Both the position numbers and the translations under genes were made by a program. Below, piece by piece: positions 12,902 to 19,637 of a stretch of 22,547 nt of DNA (position 1 is its first letter; each line of letters begins with the position of its first letter). Below the pieces are notes generated by a model that saw only the letters and a program-made list of their open reading frames with translations, was not told where the DNA came from and ran no database searches. The stretch covers positions 1 to 22,547 of IMG/VR virus record IMGVR_UViG_3300027782_000389; one strand, written 5' to 3'. The stretch comes from a virus.

Positions 12902-13634
12902 AACAAAACAGGCAACATTGATGGGGCGTAAGCTGTTCATAGGCATTCCAGCTTATGACGGCAAACTAAATATCAAGACCGCATTTGCACTGGCGCAGTT
13001 AATGCCCAAGGCAATTAGTCTTGGTGTGTCCGTCACGTTGTCTGATTTGTCTAATTGCTCAATTATTACCATGGCTCGTAATGCTTTGGTACACGAATTC
13101 TTAAAGACAGACTGCACAGAGCTTTTGTTTATTGACGCGGATGTAATCGTTAACCCTGATGATATTCTACGTCTGCTTGCCCAAAGCGGTGATAAAGACA
13201 TCACTGCCGGAGCATACCCACGCAGAGCCAAAGACGCTAAGTTCTTTGCAGATATTTACTTTGATGACAATGGCGACCTAGAGTTTGATGGCTCTCTAAT
13301 GCGTTTAAAACGTGCGCCTACTGGGTTTATGTTGATCCAGCGTCATGTTATTGAACGATTGATAGAAGCACATCCAGAGTGGACTTATGAAAAGTCCCCT
13401 ACAGAAAAGATGTCAGCCGTATTTGACTTTGCAATCAGGGACGGTAAGTATGTTGGAGAAGACTATTTGTTCTGCGATAGAGCTACTGAAATGGGTTTCA
13501 CTGTTTATATCGACGTTGACATTAGCTTGCCCCACGTTGGACAAGAAACATTTGAGCGAAACTTTCGAGAAGAAGTTGTAATGCCAATGTTGGAAAATAT
13601 CCATAACTCCAGATTGAGAGTTGTTAATGGCTAA
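12894..13634 (+). CDS. Second GT-A type glycosyltransferase
   Basis: The protein has a Rossmann-like start (LFIGIPAYDGKLN), the segment SIITMARNALVHEFL, and a DxD metal/nucleotide-sugar motif in FIDADVIVNPDDI (79-91). It continues with APTGFMLIQRHVI and GEDYLFCDRATEMGF (188-202), matching the catalytic acidic motif of GT2-like enzymes, and a conserved-looking His (LPHVG). It lacks membrane segments. Donor and acceptor cannot be read from sequence. It overlaps the preceding virion gene by 8 bp and the following gene by 8 bp, so it is part of the structural operon. No strong ribosome binding site precedes the ATG. Confidence 0.82.
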   Translation: MAETKQATLMGRKLFIGIPAYDGKLNIKTAFALAQLMPKAISLGVSVTLSDLSNCSIITMARNALVHEFLKTDCTELLFIDADVIVNPDDILRLLAQSGDKDITAGAYPRRAKDAKFFADIYFDDNGDLEFDGSLMRLKRAPTGFMLIQRHVIERLIEAHPEWTYEKSPTEKMSAVFDFAIRDGKYVGEDYLFCDRATEMGFTVYIDVDISLPHVGQETFERNFREEVVMPMLENIHNSRLRVVNG

Positions 13635-13881
13635 GAAAGCACCCTCTCTTGCTATTGGTCGCGGTGAAAAGTTGCCAGCATCTAAGGGTGCAGGTTTAAC
13701 TGCTAAAGGCCGAGCCAAGTACAACGCCGCAACAGGTAGTAATTTAAAAGCTCCACAGCCTCAAGGCGGTAAACGTAAAGATTCTTTCTGTGCTCGGATG
13801 TCTGGTGTACCCGGCCCTATGAAAGATGAGAAGGGCAAACCTACCCGTAAAGCTGCGGCTCTTGCGAGATGGAAATGTTAA
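13627..13881 (+). CDS. Small basic phage protein ending in Cys (84 aa)
   Basis: It is Lys/Arg/Gly/Ala-rich. It includes GLTAKGRAKYNAATGSNLKA, then SFCARMSGVPGPMKDEKGK, and ends ALARWKC with cysteine as the last residue. I recall this pattern as a conserved, uncharacterised protein of many podoviruses and aquatic phages. Its basic charge suggests nucleic acid or membrane contact, perhaps as a minor virion component. The ATG at 13627 lies inside the end of the glycosyltransferase gene; a TTG at 13621 is a weaker alternative. The next gene starts immediately after its stop (TAAATG). Confidence 0.7.
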   Translation: MAKKAPSLAIGRGEKLPASKGAGLTAKGRAKYNAATGSNLKAPQPQGGKRKDSFCARMSGVPGPMKDEKGKPTRKAAALARWKC

Positions 13882-14118
13882 ATGGACTTGAATACTATTT
13901 GGTCGGCAGCACTGACCTTGATAACCACGCTCATTGGTTTCACAATGAAGGAAAAGTTTGCCGAACTCAAACGTTTGGATATTCTTTTGAACAAAACCCG
14001 AGAGGAGTTAGCGCGTGATTACACTACTAACGCAGAAGTGCAAAGAATTACTGACCACATTGACCAACGTTTTAACAGGCTTGAAGCAAAAATTGACCAG
14101 CTTATTCAAAAGGGGTGA
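13882..14118 (+). CDS. Small single-span membrane protein with coiled coil
   Basis: The N-terminus is a hydrophobic segment (IWSAALTLITTLIGFTM, residues 6-22) followed by a long charged helix (KFAELKRLDILLNKTREEL) and a second coiled-coil stretch (IDQRFNRLEAKIDQLIQ). This one-span-plus-coiled-coil layout is common among small phage proteins of unknown role. A lysis-related role (holin or spanin-like) is possible but unproven: no endolysin gene is next to it and there is no lipobox. A virion-associated membrane protein is an alternative. The start abuts the previous stop. Confidence 0.6.
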   Translation: MDLNTIWSAALTLITTLIGFTMKEKFAELKRLDILLNKTREELARDYTTNAEVQRITDHIDQRFNRLEAKIDQLIQKG

Positions 14119-14124
14119 GTAATT

Positions 14125-14916
14125 ATGGCTGGAATTCAATCATTGTTAGGTGGTGGCGCAAAGACTTTTGGCATAGATAAGCTATCTGAAAACTTGTCAC
14201 CCCAAATGAGAGAACTATTGCCATTTGCTATAAACCCACAAGGGTACTTAGTTGGTAAAGCTGTAAATTCACTTGCAGATTATTTAGGTTATGGCAATGA
14301 AGTTAAAGATCTTCAAGAAGGCGCAAAAGCTGAAAAAGATTATTCAAAAGGAATTATAAGAGATACTGTTGGAGATTTATTGCCACAGCCAATCGGTGAT
14401 TTTGTACGTTCAACTCCCAACACACCTTATGAGCCAGTGGGTTCATATTGGGATCCAAGTCAAAATTCTTTTGTAAATCCAAATGAAAACAATTTGGATC
14501 CAACTGGTCAAACAGTTAATAACAATGAAGAACTTAGAGAAGCTCTGTATGGAACAATAACTCCTAACTTTCCTAATTTTGTTGGCCCGCAAGAATTTAA
14601 TAGTCCAGCAGATCAACTGGATATGAAATATTTGGCAGAAGATCTTGGTGTGCCGCCAACTCAACAAGAAACAGGAGTAAATATTCTTGATGTGTTGAAT
14701 GCAATGAATGCTGATGGAACAATTAATACTGACAGCCAATCTTTTACTGGGCCGCAAATTGAAGGTAGTCAGTTGTCTGAAAATAATGCTTATGATTTAG
14801 GAAACAGTTTAAGCGATTATTTATCTACAACTGGTAATGATGGAAAGTTAGAAAATCTTTTACAAGATCAAACTTCATATAAATACGGTGGTCAAATTTA
14901 CGGAGGTAGACGATAA
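14125..14916 (+). CDS. Hypothetical virion-associated protein (263 aa)
   Basis: No family is recognised. The first part (GIQSLLGGGAKTFGIDKLSE, then LLPFAINPQGYLVGKAVNSL) resembles amphipathic, membrane-interacting helices seen in ejected phage proteins. The rest is Asn/Gln/Asp/Pro-rich and probably disordered. It ends KYGGQIYGGRR, echoing the Tyr/Gly-rich motifs in the following small proteins. Composition is more AT-rich than its neighbours, with many Asn and AAT/GAA codons. The end overlaps the next start as TAATG. A minor or ejected virion protein is plausible, but this is a guess. Confidence 0.5.
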   Translation: MAGIQSLLGGGAKTFGIDKLSENLSPQMRELLPFAINPQGYLVGKAVNSLADYLGYGNEVKDLQEGAKAEKDYSKGIIRDTVGDLLPQPIGDFVRSTPNTPYEPVGSYWDPSQNSFVNPNENNLDPTGQTVNNNEELREALYGTITPNFPNFVGPQEFNSPADQLDMKYLAEDLGVPPTQQETGVNILDVLNAMNADGTINTDSQSFTGPQIEGSQLSENNAYDLGNSLSDYLSTTGNDGKLENLLQDQTSYKYGGQIYGGRR

Positions 14917-15416
14917 TGCCAAGCGTAAGTAAGAAACAACATAATTTCATGGAAGCGATTGCACATTCGCCATCGTTCGCCAAGAAAGTAGGAGTGCCCA
15001 TGTCAGTGGGTAAAGATTTTTCAAAGGCCGATAAAGGCCGTAAATTTTCTAAAGGTGGCGATATGAAAAAAGGTTACGCAGATGGCGGTATGACTATGGT
15101 CAACAAGGGCGGCAAAATGGTTCCTGACTTCGCCGCTGACGGCGTAGGCAAGATGGCCAAAGGCGGCATGTCCAAAATGGCTAAAGGCGGTATGGCTAAG
15201 AGCGACATGAAAGAAGACATGAAAGCTGATCTTAAACAAGATAAAGCTATGATGCAAAAGGCTGTGAACAAACACGAAGGTCGTTTGCATAAAGGTGCAT
15301 CTATGACCAAGTTAGCTGGTGGCGGTACGTTCCGTGCAGCCGCTAATGGTATTGCCCAGCGTGGTAAGACCAAAGGCACACAGATTAAAATGAACAAGGG
15401 CGGCATGGCCTGCTAA
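14916..15416 (+). CDS. Lys/Gly/Met-rich basic protein with shared C-terminal motif (166 aa)
   Basis: The N-terminus (MPSVSKKQHNFMEAIAHSPS, then FAKKVGVPMSVGKDFSKADK) matches a conserved uncharacterised module I have seen in phage and bacterial small proteins. The middle has tandem KMAKGGMS-like units (79-93), a YADGG motif (54-58) and a charged helix (DMKADLKQDKAMMQKAVNKH). The last 30 residues carry NGIAQRGKTKGT and end GGMAC, a motif shared with the next gene and with the protein at 17327. GGAGGT lies 8 nt before the ATG, which overlaps the previous stop. The function is unknown; the charge suggests DNA or capsid binding. Confidence 0.7.
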   Translation: MPSVSKKQHNFMEAIAHSPSFAKKVGVPMSVGKDFSKADKGRKFSKGGDMKKGYADGGMTMVNKGGKMVPDFAADGVGKMAKGGMSKMAKGGMAKSDMKEDMKADLKQDKAMMQKAVNKHEGRLHKGASMTKLAGGGTFRAAANGIAQRGKTKGTQIKMNKGGMAC

Positions 15417-15425
15417 GGAGCAATT

Positions 15426-15728
15426 ATGAAAAAACATAAATTTGCTGAAGGCGGTATTTATACTGCTGAAATGGGTAAGCCACCTACAGATCCTGAAGGT
15501 GTTCCGGCTGCTAAGAAGCCTATGCCTAAAGCTCCTGCCCCTAAGAAACCTGTGCCTAAAGACACAGTTTTTCGTGAAGGTATGCCAGTCCCTCAAGATA
15601 TTGATGGTGCTTCAGTTAAAAAATTAGCTAAAGGCGGATCAGCTTCTAGTCGTGCTGATGGTTGTGCTACCAAAGGTAAAACCAAGGGCACTATGATTAG
15701 CATGAAAGGCGGCGGTTACGCCTGTTAA
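15426..15728 (+). CDS. Small basic protein, same C-terminal motif family (100 aa)
   Basis: It begins MKKHKFAEGGIY, has a Pro/Lys-rich linker (PMPKAPAPKKPVPKDT), and ends with a 30-residue block (DGCATKGKTKGT, then MKGGGYAC) that aligns without gaps to the C-terminus of the preceding protein. The last residue is again cysteine. AAGGAG lies 5 nt before the ATG. The domain shuffling between neighbours (same tail, different body) suggests the tail is a targeting or docking module. No function is known to me. Confidence 0.65.
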   Translation: MKKHKFAEGGIYTAEMGKPPTDPEGVPAAKKPMPKAPAPKKPVPKDTVFREGMPVPQDIDGASVKKLAKGGSASSRADGCATKGKTKGTMISMKGGGYAC

Positions 15729-15731
15729 ATT

Positions 15732-15980
15732 ATGATGCCAAGTCGTGGAATGGGTGACATGCTACCCAGTAAAATGCCTAAAGCTGTACGCAAGTCGCGT
15801 AGAGATGACACCGACTTTACGCAATACGCGGAAGGTGGGCCTGTTGGCCTTTATGCCAACATTAACGCTAAACGTAAGCGGATAGCCGCTGGTTCAAAAG
15901 AGAAGATGCGTAAGCCCGGATCTAAAGGTGCTCCTACTGCTGACGCTTTTGTTCAATCTGCAAAGACTGCTAAAAAATGA
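15732..15980 (+). CDS. Conserved small basic phage protein (82 aa)
   Basis: The C-terminal half GLYANINAKRKRIAAGS, then KEKMRKPGSKGAPTADAF, is a pattern I recognise from many aquatic phages, always uncharacterised. A YAEGG motif lies at 32-36, similar to FAEGG and YADGG in the two preceding genes. There is no clear ribosome binding site; it lies 3 bp after the previous stop. Its last bases overlap the next gene as ATGA. The high Lys/Arg content suggests nucleic-acid contact or a minor head role, which is an inference. Confidence 0.7.
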   Translation: MMPSRGMGDMLPSKMPKAVRKSRRDDTDFTQYAEGGPVGLYANINAKRKRIAAGSKEKMRKPGSKGAPTADAFVQSAKTAKK

Positions 15981-16903
15981 CCACTACCGGCTCCACCCTC
16001 TTTAACATGGATTTTACGGAGATTGCTGAAGAGGCGTGGGAGCGGGCTGGTCGTGAGATGCGTACTGGTTATGACTTGAGAACTGCCCGTCGTTCAATGA
16101 ACTTGATGACTATTGAGTGGCAGAACAAGGGCATCAACATGTGGACTATTGAGCAGGGATTCATTAACTTGACCCCCGGCTTAGCCACTTATGCTCTTCC
16201 TACAGATACCATTGATTTGCTTGAACAAGTTATTCGTACAGGTTCAAATACATCTTCAACGCAAGCTGATTTAAGTATTACTCGTATTAGTGTTTCTACC
16301 TATGCGACTATTCCTAATAAACTACAGCAAGCTAGACCTATTCAAGTATGGGTTCAACGTCTTTCCGGTCAGGTTAACCCAACAAATACGGTTCTTAATG
16401 GTGCAATTACTTCTACCGATACAACGATTACGCTTGACTCGGTAGTTGGACTAGCTGGATCAGGGTTTATTCGTTTAGAGTCTGAAGACATTTACTACAC
16501 ATACCTCACAGGTAATGTTTTAGGTGGTGTATTTCGTGGCCAAAATAATACAACTGCCGCATCCCATGTGGACGGAACAGCGGTATATGTTCCTCAACTT
16601 CCTGCTGTAACTGTATGGCCAACGCCAGATAACAGCACACCATATCAGTTTGTTTACTACCGTTTCCGTCGTATTCAAGATGCTGGCGCTGGTGTAGAAA
16701 CAGCAGACATGAACTTTAGGTTTTTACCTTGTGTTGTGGCTGGATTGGCCTATCACATTGCAGTTAAAACACCAGAATTAATGCCTCGCATTCAAATGCT
16801 GAAGCAGATTTACGATGAGACCTTTGAGATTGCTGCAGGCGAAGACCGTGAAAAGGCAGCAATTAGGTTTGTTCCTAGACAGATGTTTATTGGTAGCAGT
16901 TAA
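15977..16903 (+). CDS. Head-tail connector-like protein with inserted beta domain
   Basis: The N-terminal helices (FTEIAEEAWERAGREMRTGY, then TARRSMNLMTIEWQNKGINM) and the strand segment TPGLATYALPTDTIDLL are typical of podovirus connector or tail-adaptor proteins that dock under the portal. The C-terminal part (YQFVYYRFRRIQDAG, FRFLPCVVAGLAYHIA, QMLKQIYDETFE) continues that fold. Residues about 143-206 look like an inserted beta module (TSTDTTITLDSVVGLAGSG, IRLESEDIYYT, VFRGQNNTTAASHVDG), as seen in other virion proteins. The start overlaps the previous stop (ATGA). Assignment as connector is from family style and position. Confidence 0.75.
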   Translation: MTTTGSTLFNMDFTEIAEEAWERAGREMRTGYDLRTARRSMNLMTIEWQNKGINMWTIEQGFINLTPGLATYALPTDTIDLLEQVIRTGSNTSSTQADLSITRISVSTYATIPNKLQQARPIQVWVQRLSGQVNPTNTVLNGAITSTDTTITLDSVVGLAGSGFIRLESEDIYYTYLTGNVLGGVFRGQNNTTAASHVDGTAVYVPQLPAVTVWPTPDNSTPYQFVYYRFRRIQDAGAGVETADMNFRFLPCVVAGLAYHIAVKTPELMPRIQMLKQIYDETFEIAAGEDREKAAIRFVPRQMFIGSS

Positions 16904-17316
16904 TGGGTAATCGTTTTGCATCCGGCAAAAAAGCGATTGCCATGTGCGACCGCTGTGGACAGCAGTTTTTATTGAAGACGCTTAAGACTGAGATCATTAA
17001 GCAACGTAAATATCAACTATTGGTCTGTGGTGAATGTTGGGATCCGGATCAGCCTCAGTTAATGTTGGGTACGTTTCCTGTAGATGATCCACAAGCTTTA
17101 CGTAATCCACGACGGGATACAACTTATGTAACGGCTGGTGTAAATGGTTTACAGCTTTACCCTGTTGACAGTCCTTCCGGTGGTGTTCCAACTGGTGGTT
17201 CTAGAGATATTCAATGGGGCTGGTATCCGGTTGGCGGAGCCAGTAATTTTGATGCAGGAATGACACCAAACTACTTGGTGGCAACGACATTTGTTGGTAC
17301 AGTAACGGTAAGTTAA
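16903..17316 (+). CDS. Zinc-ribbon phage structural-region protein (137 aa)
   Basis: CDRCG (15-19) and CGECW (42-46) form two CxxC knuckles, separated by a Lys-rich beta hairpin, a typical treble-clef or zinc-ribbon arrangement. This is followed by DPDQPQLMLGTFPVDDPQAL and NPRRDTTYV, a conserved-looking run I associate with uncharacterised proteins encoded beside podovirus connectors. The C-terminal third is Gly/Pro/Tyr-rich and beta-like. It overlaps the connector gene by one base (TAATG), so the two are probably co-translated. The role is unknown; a structural zinc site in a minor tail or head protein is likely. Confidence 0.7.
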   Translation: MGNRFASGKKAIAMCDRCGQQFLLKTLKTEIIKQRKYQLLVCGECWDPDQPQLMLGTFPVDDPQALRNPRRDTTYVTAGVNGLQLYPVDSPSGGVPTGGSRDIQWGWYPVGGASNFDAGMTPNYLVATTFVGTVTVS

Positions 17317-17326
17317 GGAGATTATT

Positions 17327-17512
17327 ATGGGATACAGAACAGCAGCCGATGGAATTGCCAAAAAAGGTAAAACTGAAGGTACAAATTTGGGTAACAGTGG
17401 CCCCACTCAAAAAGAAATGATGGGTGGTAAAAAGACTTCAGGCGTTACCGGAATGGAAATGCGTAAAGTTGGTCGTAACATGGCTCGTGCTAACAATCAA
17501 AAGCGAGGCTAA
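17327..17512 (+). CDS. Tiny basic protein with the shared Gly/Lys motif at its N-terminus (61 aa)
   Basis: The first 21 residues (RTAADGIAKKGKTEGT within them) align without gaps to the C-terminal block of the proteins at 14916 and 15426, but here the motif is at the N-terminus. The rest is basic (VTGMEMRKVGRNMARANNQ). AAGGAG lies 6 nt before the ATG. It is a gene of unknown function in a cluster of similar small proteins around the connectors. Confidence 0.65.
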   Translation: MGYRTAADGIAKKGKTEGTNLGNSGPTQKEMMGGKKTSGVTGMEMRKVGRNMARANNQKRG

Positions 17513-17514
17513 TC

Positions 17515-17781
17515 ATGGCTACATTTAGCAAAAAGATGATGGGCAAAGAAGTTGGCGATGCTAAGGTCTATGCCAAACCACACACTATGACTGGCAAAGC
17601 AGTATCTGTTTCTGCTAATCCCGGTAGTGGCTCTAACCGCAGTAAGCTTGAAAACTTAGACCTTAGCGTTGGTGCTGAAAGTAAATCTGCTGGTGATGAA
17701 AAAGTTAAAACTAGCGGCATTAAAGTTCGTGGTACTGGTGCGGCTACTAAAGGCTTGATGGCTCGCGGCCCAATGGCTTGA
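17515..17781 (+). CDS. Small basic protein with Gly-rich C-terminal motif (88 aa)
   Basis: The body is Ser/Lys/Gly-rich and probably flexible. The C-terminus IKVRGTGAATKGLMARGPMA carries R-x-x-G-x-A-T-K-G, matching the core of the motif in the neighbouring small proteins. I have seen 'RGTGAATKG' endings in uncharacterised proteins of many aquatic phages. GAGG lies 6 nt before the ATG. It sits between the zinc-ribbon region and a connector-like gene, so a minor virion or assembly role is possible but not shown. Confidence 0.68.
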   Translation: MATFSKKMMGKEVGDAKVYAKPHTMTGKAVSVSANPGSGSNRSKLENLDLSVGAESKSAGDEKVKTSGIKVRGTGAATKGLMARGPMA

Positions 17782-17791
17782 GGTTTAAATA

Positions 17792-18643
17792 ATGGCAATG
17801 ACATACGCTCAACTTGTAGCTGCGGTAGTTGATTACACGCAGAACACGTTTGATACGACCACTATCAATACGATGATTAAGCAGGCGGAGCAGCGCATCT
17901 ATAACACGGTGCAAATTGCCAACTTGCGTAAGAACGTAACGGGCGTTTTGTCTACTGGTAATAAGTACTTAGCTTGTCCAGAAGATTTTCTCTCGACATA
18001 CAGTCTTGCTGTATACCCGTATAACACTACAACAGCGACCGGAACTTCTGGTGCCAAGACTATTGTTGTTGCTAGTAATACGGGGATAGAAAAAGGACAG
18101 CAGGTTACGGGTACTGGTATTGGGACTAACGCAACTGTGCGTAGTATTAACGGGACTACGATTACTTTGACAGTTGCTAACAGTGGTACTGTATCTGGAA
18201 CAATGATATTCCAAGGTGACTTTAAATATCTTTTAAACAAAGATGTTAATTTTATGCGTGAGGCGTATCCTTTAACTGCTCAAACATCTGAGCCAGTTCA
18301 CTACGCCATCTTTGGCCCACAGTCTACAAACGTTAATGAGTTGTCATTCATTATGGGGCCAACGCCTAATGCTAACTATAACGCTGAGTTGCATTACTAC
18401 TACTATCCAGAATCTATTTGCACTACTAGCACTACATGGTTAGGTGATAACTTTGATTCTGCATTGCTTTATGGAACACTTTCTGAAGCTGGCGTTTACA
18501 TGAAGAGTGCTCCTGATGATGGTATGTATAAGATGTACCAAGAACGGTACGTTCAGGCTATTGCACTTCTTAAGAACTTGGGTGATGGTAAACAACGTAT
18601 GGATGCTTATCGAGATGGTCAGGTACGAGTGGCGGTCTCATGA
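17792..18643 (+). CDS. Tail tubular/connector-like protein with inserted beta domain
   Basis: The N-terminal pattern YAQLVAAVVDYTQNTFDTTT, then IKQAEQRIYNTVQIANLRKN, and the C-terminal parts ELSFIMGPTPNANYNAELHY and WLGDNFDSALLYGTLSEAG are those of a widespread podovirus adaptor family, often annotated as tail tubular protein A-like. Residues about 79-142 (SGAKTIVVASNTGIEKGQQV, SINGTTITLTVANSGTVSGT) look like an inserted small beta domain, because the sequence on either side (YLACPEDFLSTYSLAVY and KYLLNKDVNFMREAYP) reads as continuous. GAGG lies 8-9 nt before the ATG. The next gene overlaps its stop (ATGA). Confidence 0.75.
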   Translation: MAMTYAQLVAAVVDYTQNTFDTTTINTMIKQAEQRIYNTVQIANLRKNVTGVLSTGNKYLACPEDFLSTYSLAVYPYNTTTATGTSGAKTIVVASNTGIEKGQQVTGTGIGTNATVRSINGTTITLTVANSGTVSGTMIFQGDFKYLLNKDVNFMREAYPLTAQTSEPVHYAIFGPQSTNVNELSFIMGPTPNANYNAELHYYYYPESICTTSTTWLGDNFDSALLYGTLSEAGVYMKSAPDDGMYKMYQERYVQAIALLKNLGDGKQRMDAYRDGQVRVAVS

Positions 18644-19056
18644 GCAATATTCTCCAAACTCAGACTACTAGCTTTAAAAAAGAGCTATATACAGGCGTTC
18701 ATAACTTATCTACCAATACGTTAAAGATTGCTTTGTATACGGCTAATGCTGATTTAAACGAATCAACCACTGTTTACACGACCACCGCAGAGGTGACGGG
18801 CACAGGATACGTTGCAGGCGGTGTGGCCTTGACTGGCGTAACCATTAACTCATCTGGGTTTACAGCTTACGTAGACTTTTCTGATGTAGTGTTTAACGCA
18901 TCTGTTACGGCACGTTGTGCTTTGATCTACAACGTTACTCAGGGTAATAAATCTATTGCTGTGTTGGACTTTGGGTCTGACAAAACATCTACCAATTTCA
19001 CCATCACAATGCCTGCTAACACAGCGTCAGCAGCATTGATTCGTTCTTCCAATTAA
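18640..19056 (+). CDS. Phage tail-region structural protein (138 aa)
   Basis: The start TTSFKKELYTGVHNLSTNTL, then KIALYTANADLNEST, and the later segment YVDFSDVVFNASVTARCALI match a small beta protein family found near fibre genes in tailed phages, without a firm function. It is neutral, Thr/Ala/Val-rich and lacks any signal. It starts by ATGA overlap with the connector-like gene. It may be a tail-surface or fibre-attachment protein. Confidence 0.68.
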   Translation: MSNILQTQTTSFKKELYTGVHNLSTNTLKIALYTANADLNESTTVYTTTAEVTGTGYVAGGVALTGVTINSSGFTAYVDFSDVVFNASVTARCALIYNVTQGNKSIAVLDFGSDKTSTNFTITMPANTASAALIRSSN

Positions 19057-19066
19057 GGAGTTTCCT

Positions 19067-19636
19067 ATGACCATGGACAAAATTACCGCTACAGATAAAG
19101 TGGAAGCGGTTACTAAATACAACACAATGCCTGAAGATACGATGGGTATTGGTGGCCATTACACGGCTATTTGCTATAGCGCAGATGGTTTTGTTAAGTG
19201 GGTAGATGAAATTGACAACATTGTCACAACTGTTGGCCGCAACTTCACTTTAGATACAGCCTTTGGAAATTCCGCTGGCGGCGCAGTTGTGATGGGTTTA
19301 AAAGGTACTGGTACAGCAGTAGCTGCTGACACCCAAGCATCTCATGCAAGTTGGTTAGAAGTTGGTTTAGCTAACGCCCCTACGTATTCAGGAAATCGTC
19401 CTACGCCATCGTTTAGTGCGGCTTCAGCGGGTAGCAAGGCAACGTCCTCTGCCGTGTCATTCTCTATGACAAGCACAGGTACTGTAGCCGGTTGCTTTAT
19501 TAACATTGGCGGTAGCGCAACTAAAGACAATACAACAGGAACGTTGTTTTCTGCTGGTGATTTTTCTAGTTCTAAGTCTGTTGTGTCAGGCGATACCATT
19601 GCGGTAACTTACACTGCCACATTAACAGCGACCTAA
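19067..19636 (+). CDS. Phage tail-region structural protein (189 aa)
   Basis: GHYTAICYSADGFVKWVDEI near the N-terminus, followed by VGRNFTLDTAFG and a Ser/Thr-rich beta region (PTPSFSAASAGSKATSSAVS, then SGDTIAVTYTATL), matches a family of virion proteins often located with the previous gene. No enzymatic motif is seen. AAGGAG lies 6 nt before the ATG. The two proteins probably work together on the tail or fibre base, inferred from gene pairing. Confidence 0.68.
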   Translation: MTMDKITATDKVEAVTKYNTMPEDTMGIGGHYTAICYSADGFVKWVDEIDNIVTTVGRNFTLDTAFGNSAGGAVVMGLKGTGTAVAADTQASHASWLEVGLANAPTYSGNRPTPSFSAASAGSKATSSAVSFSMTSTGTVAGCFINIGGSATKDNTTGTLFSAGDFSSSKSVVSGDTIAVTYTATLTAT

Positions 19637-19637
19637 G

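Noticed and set aside
15074-15406. Minus-strand open frame of 110 codons
   Set aside because: It is antisense to the Lys/Gly-rich gene; its Leu/Pro/Ala-rich protein is the expected reverse translation of a repetitive Lys/Met/Gly sequence.
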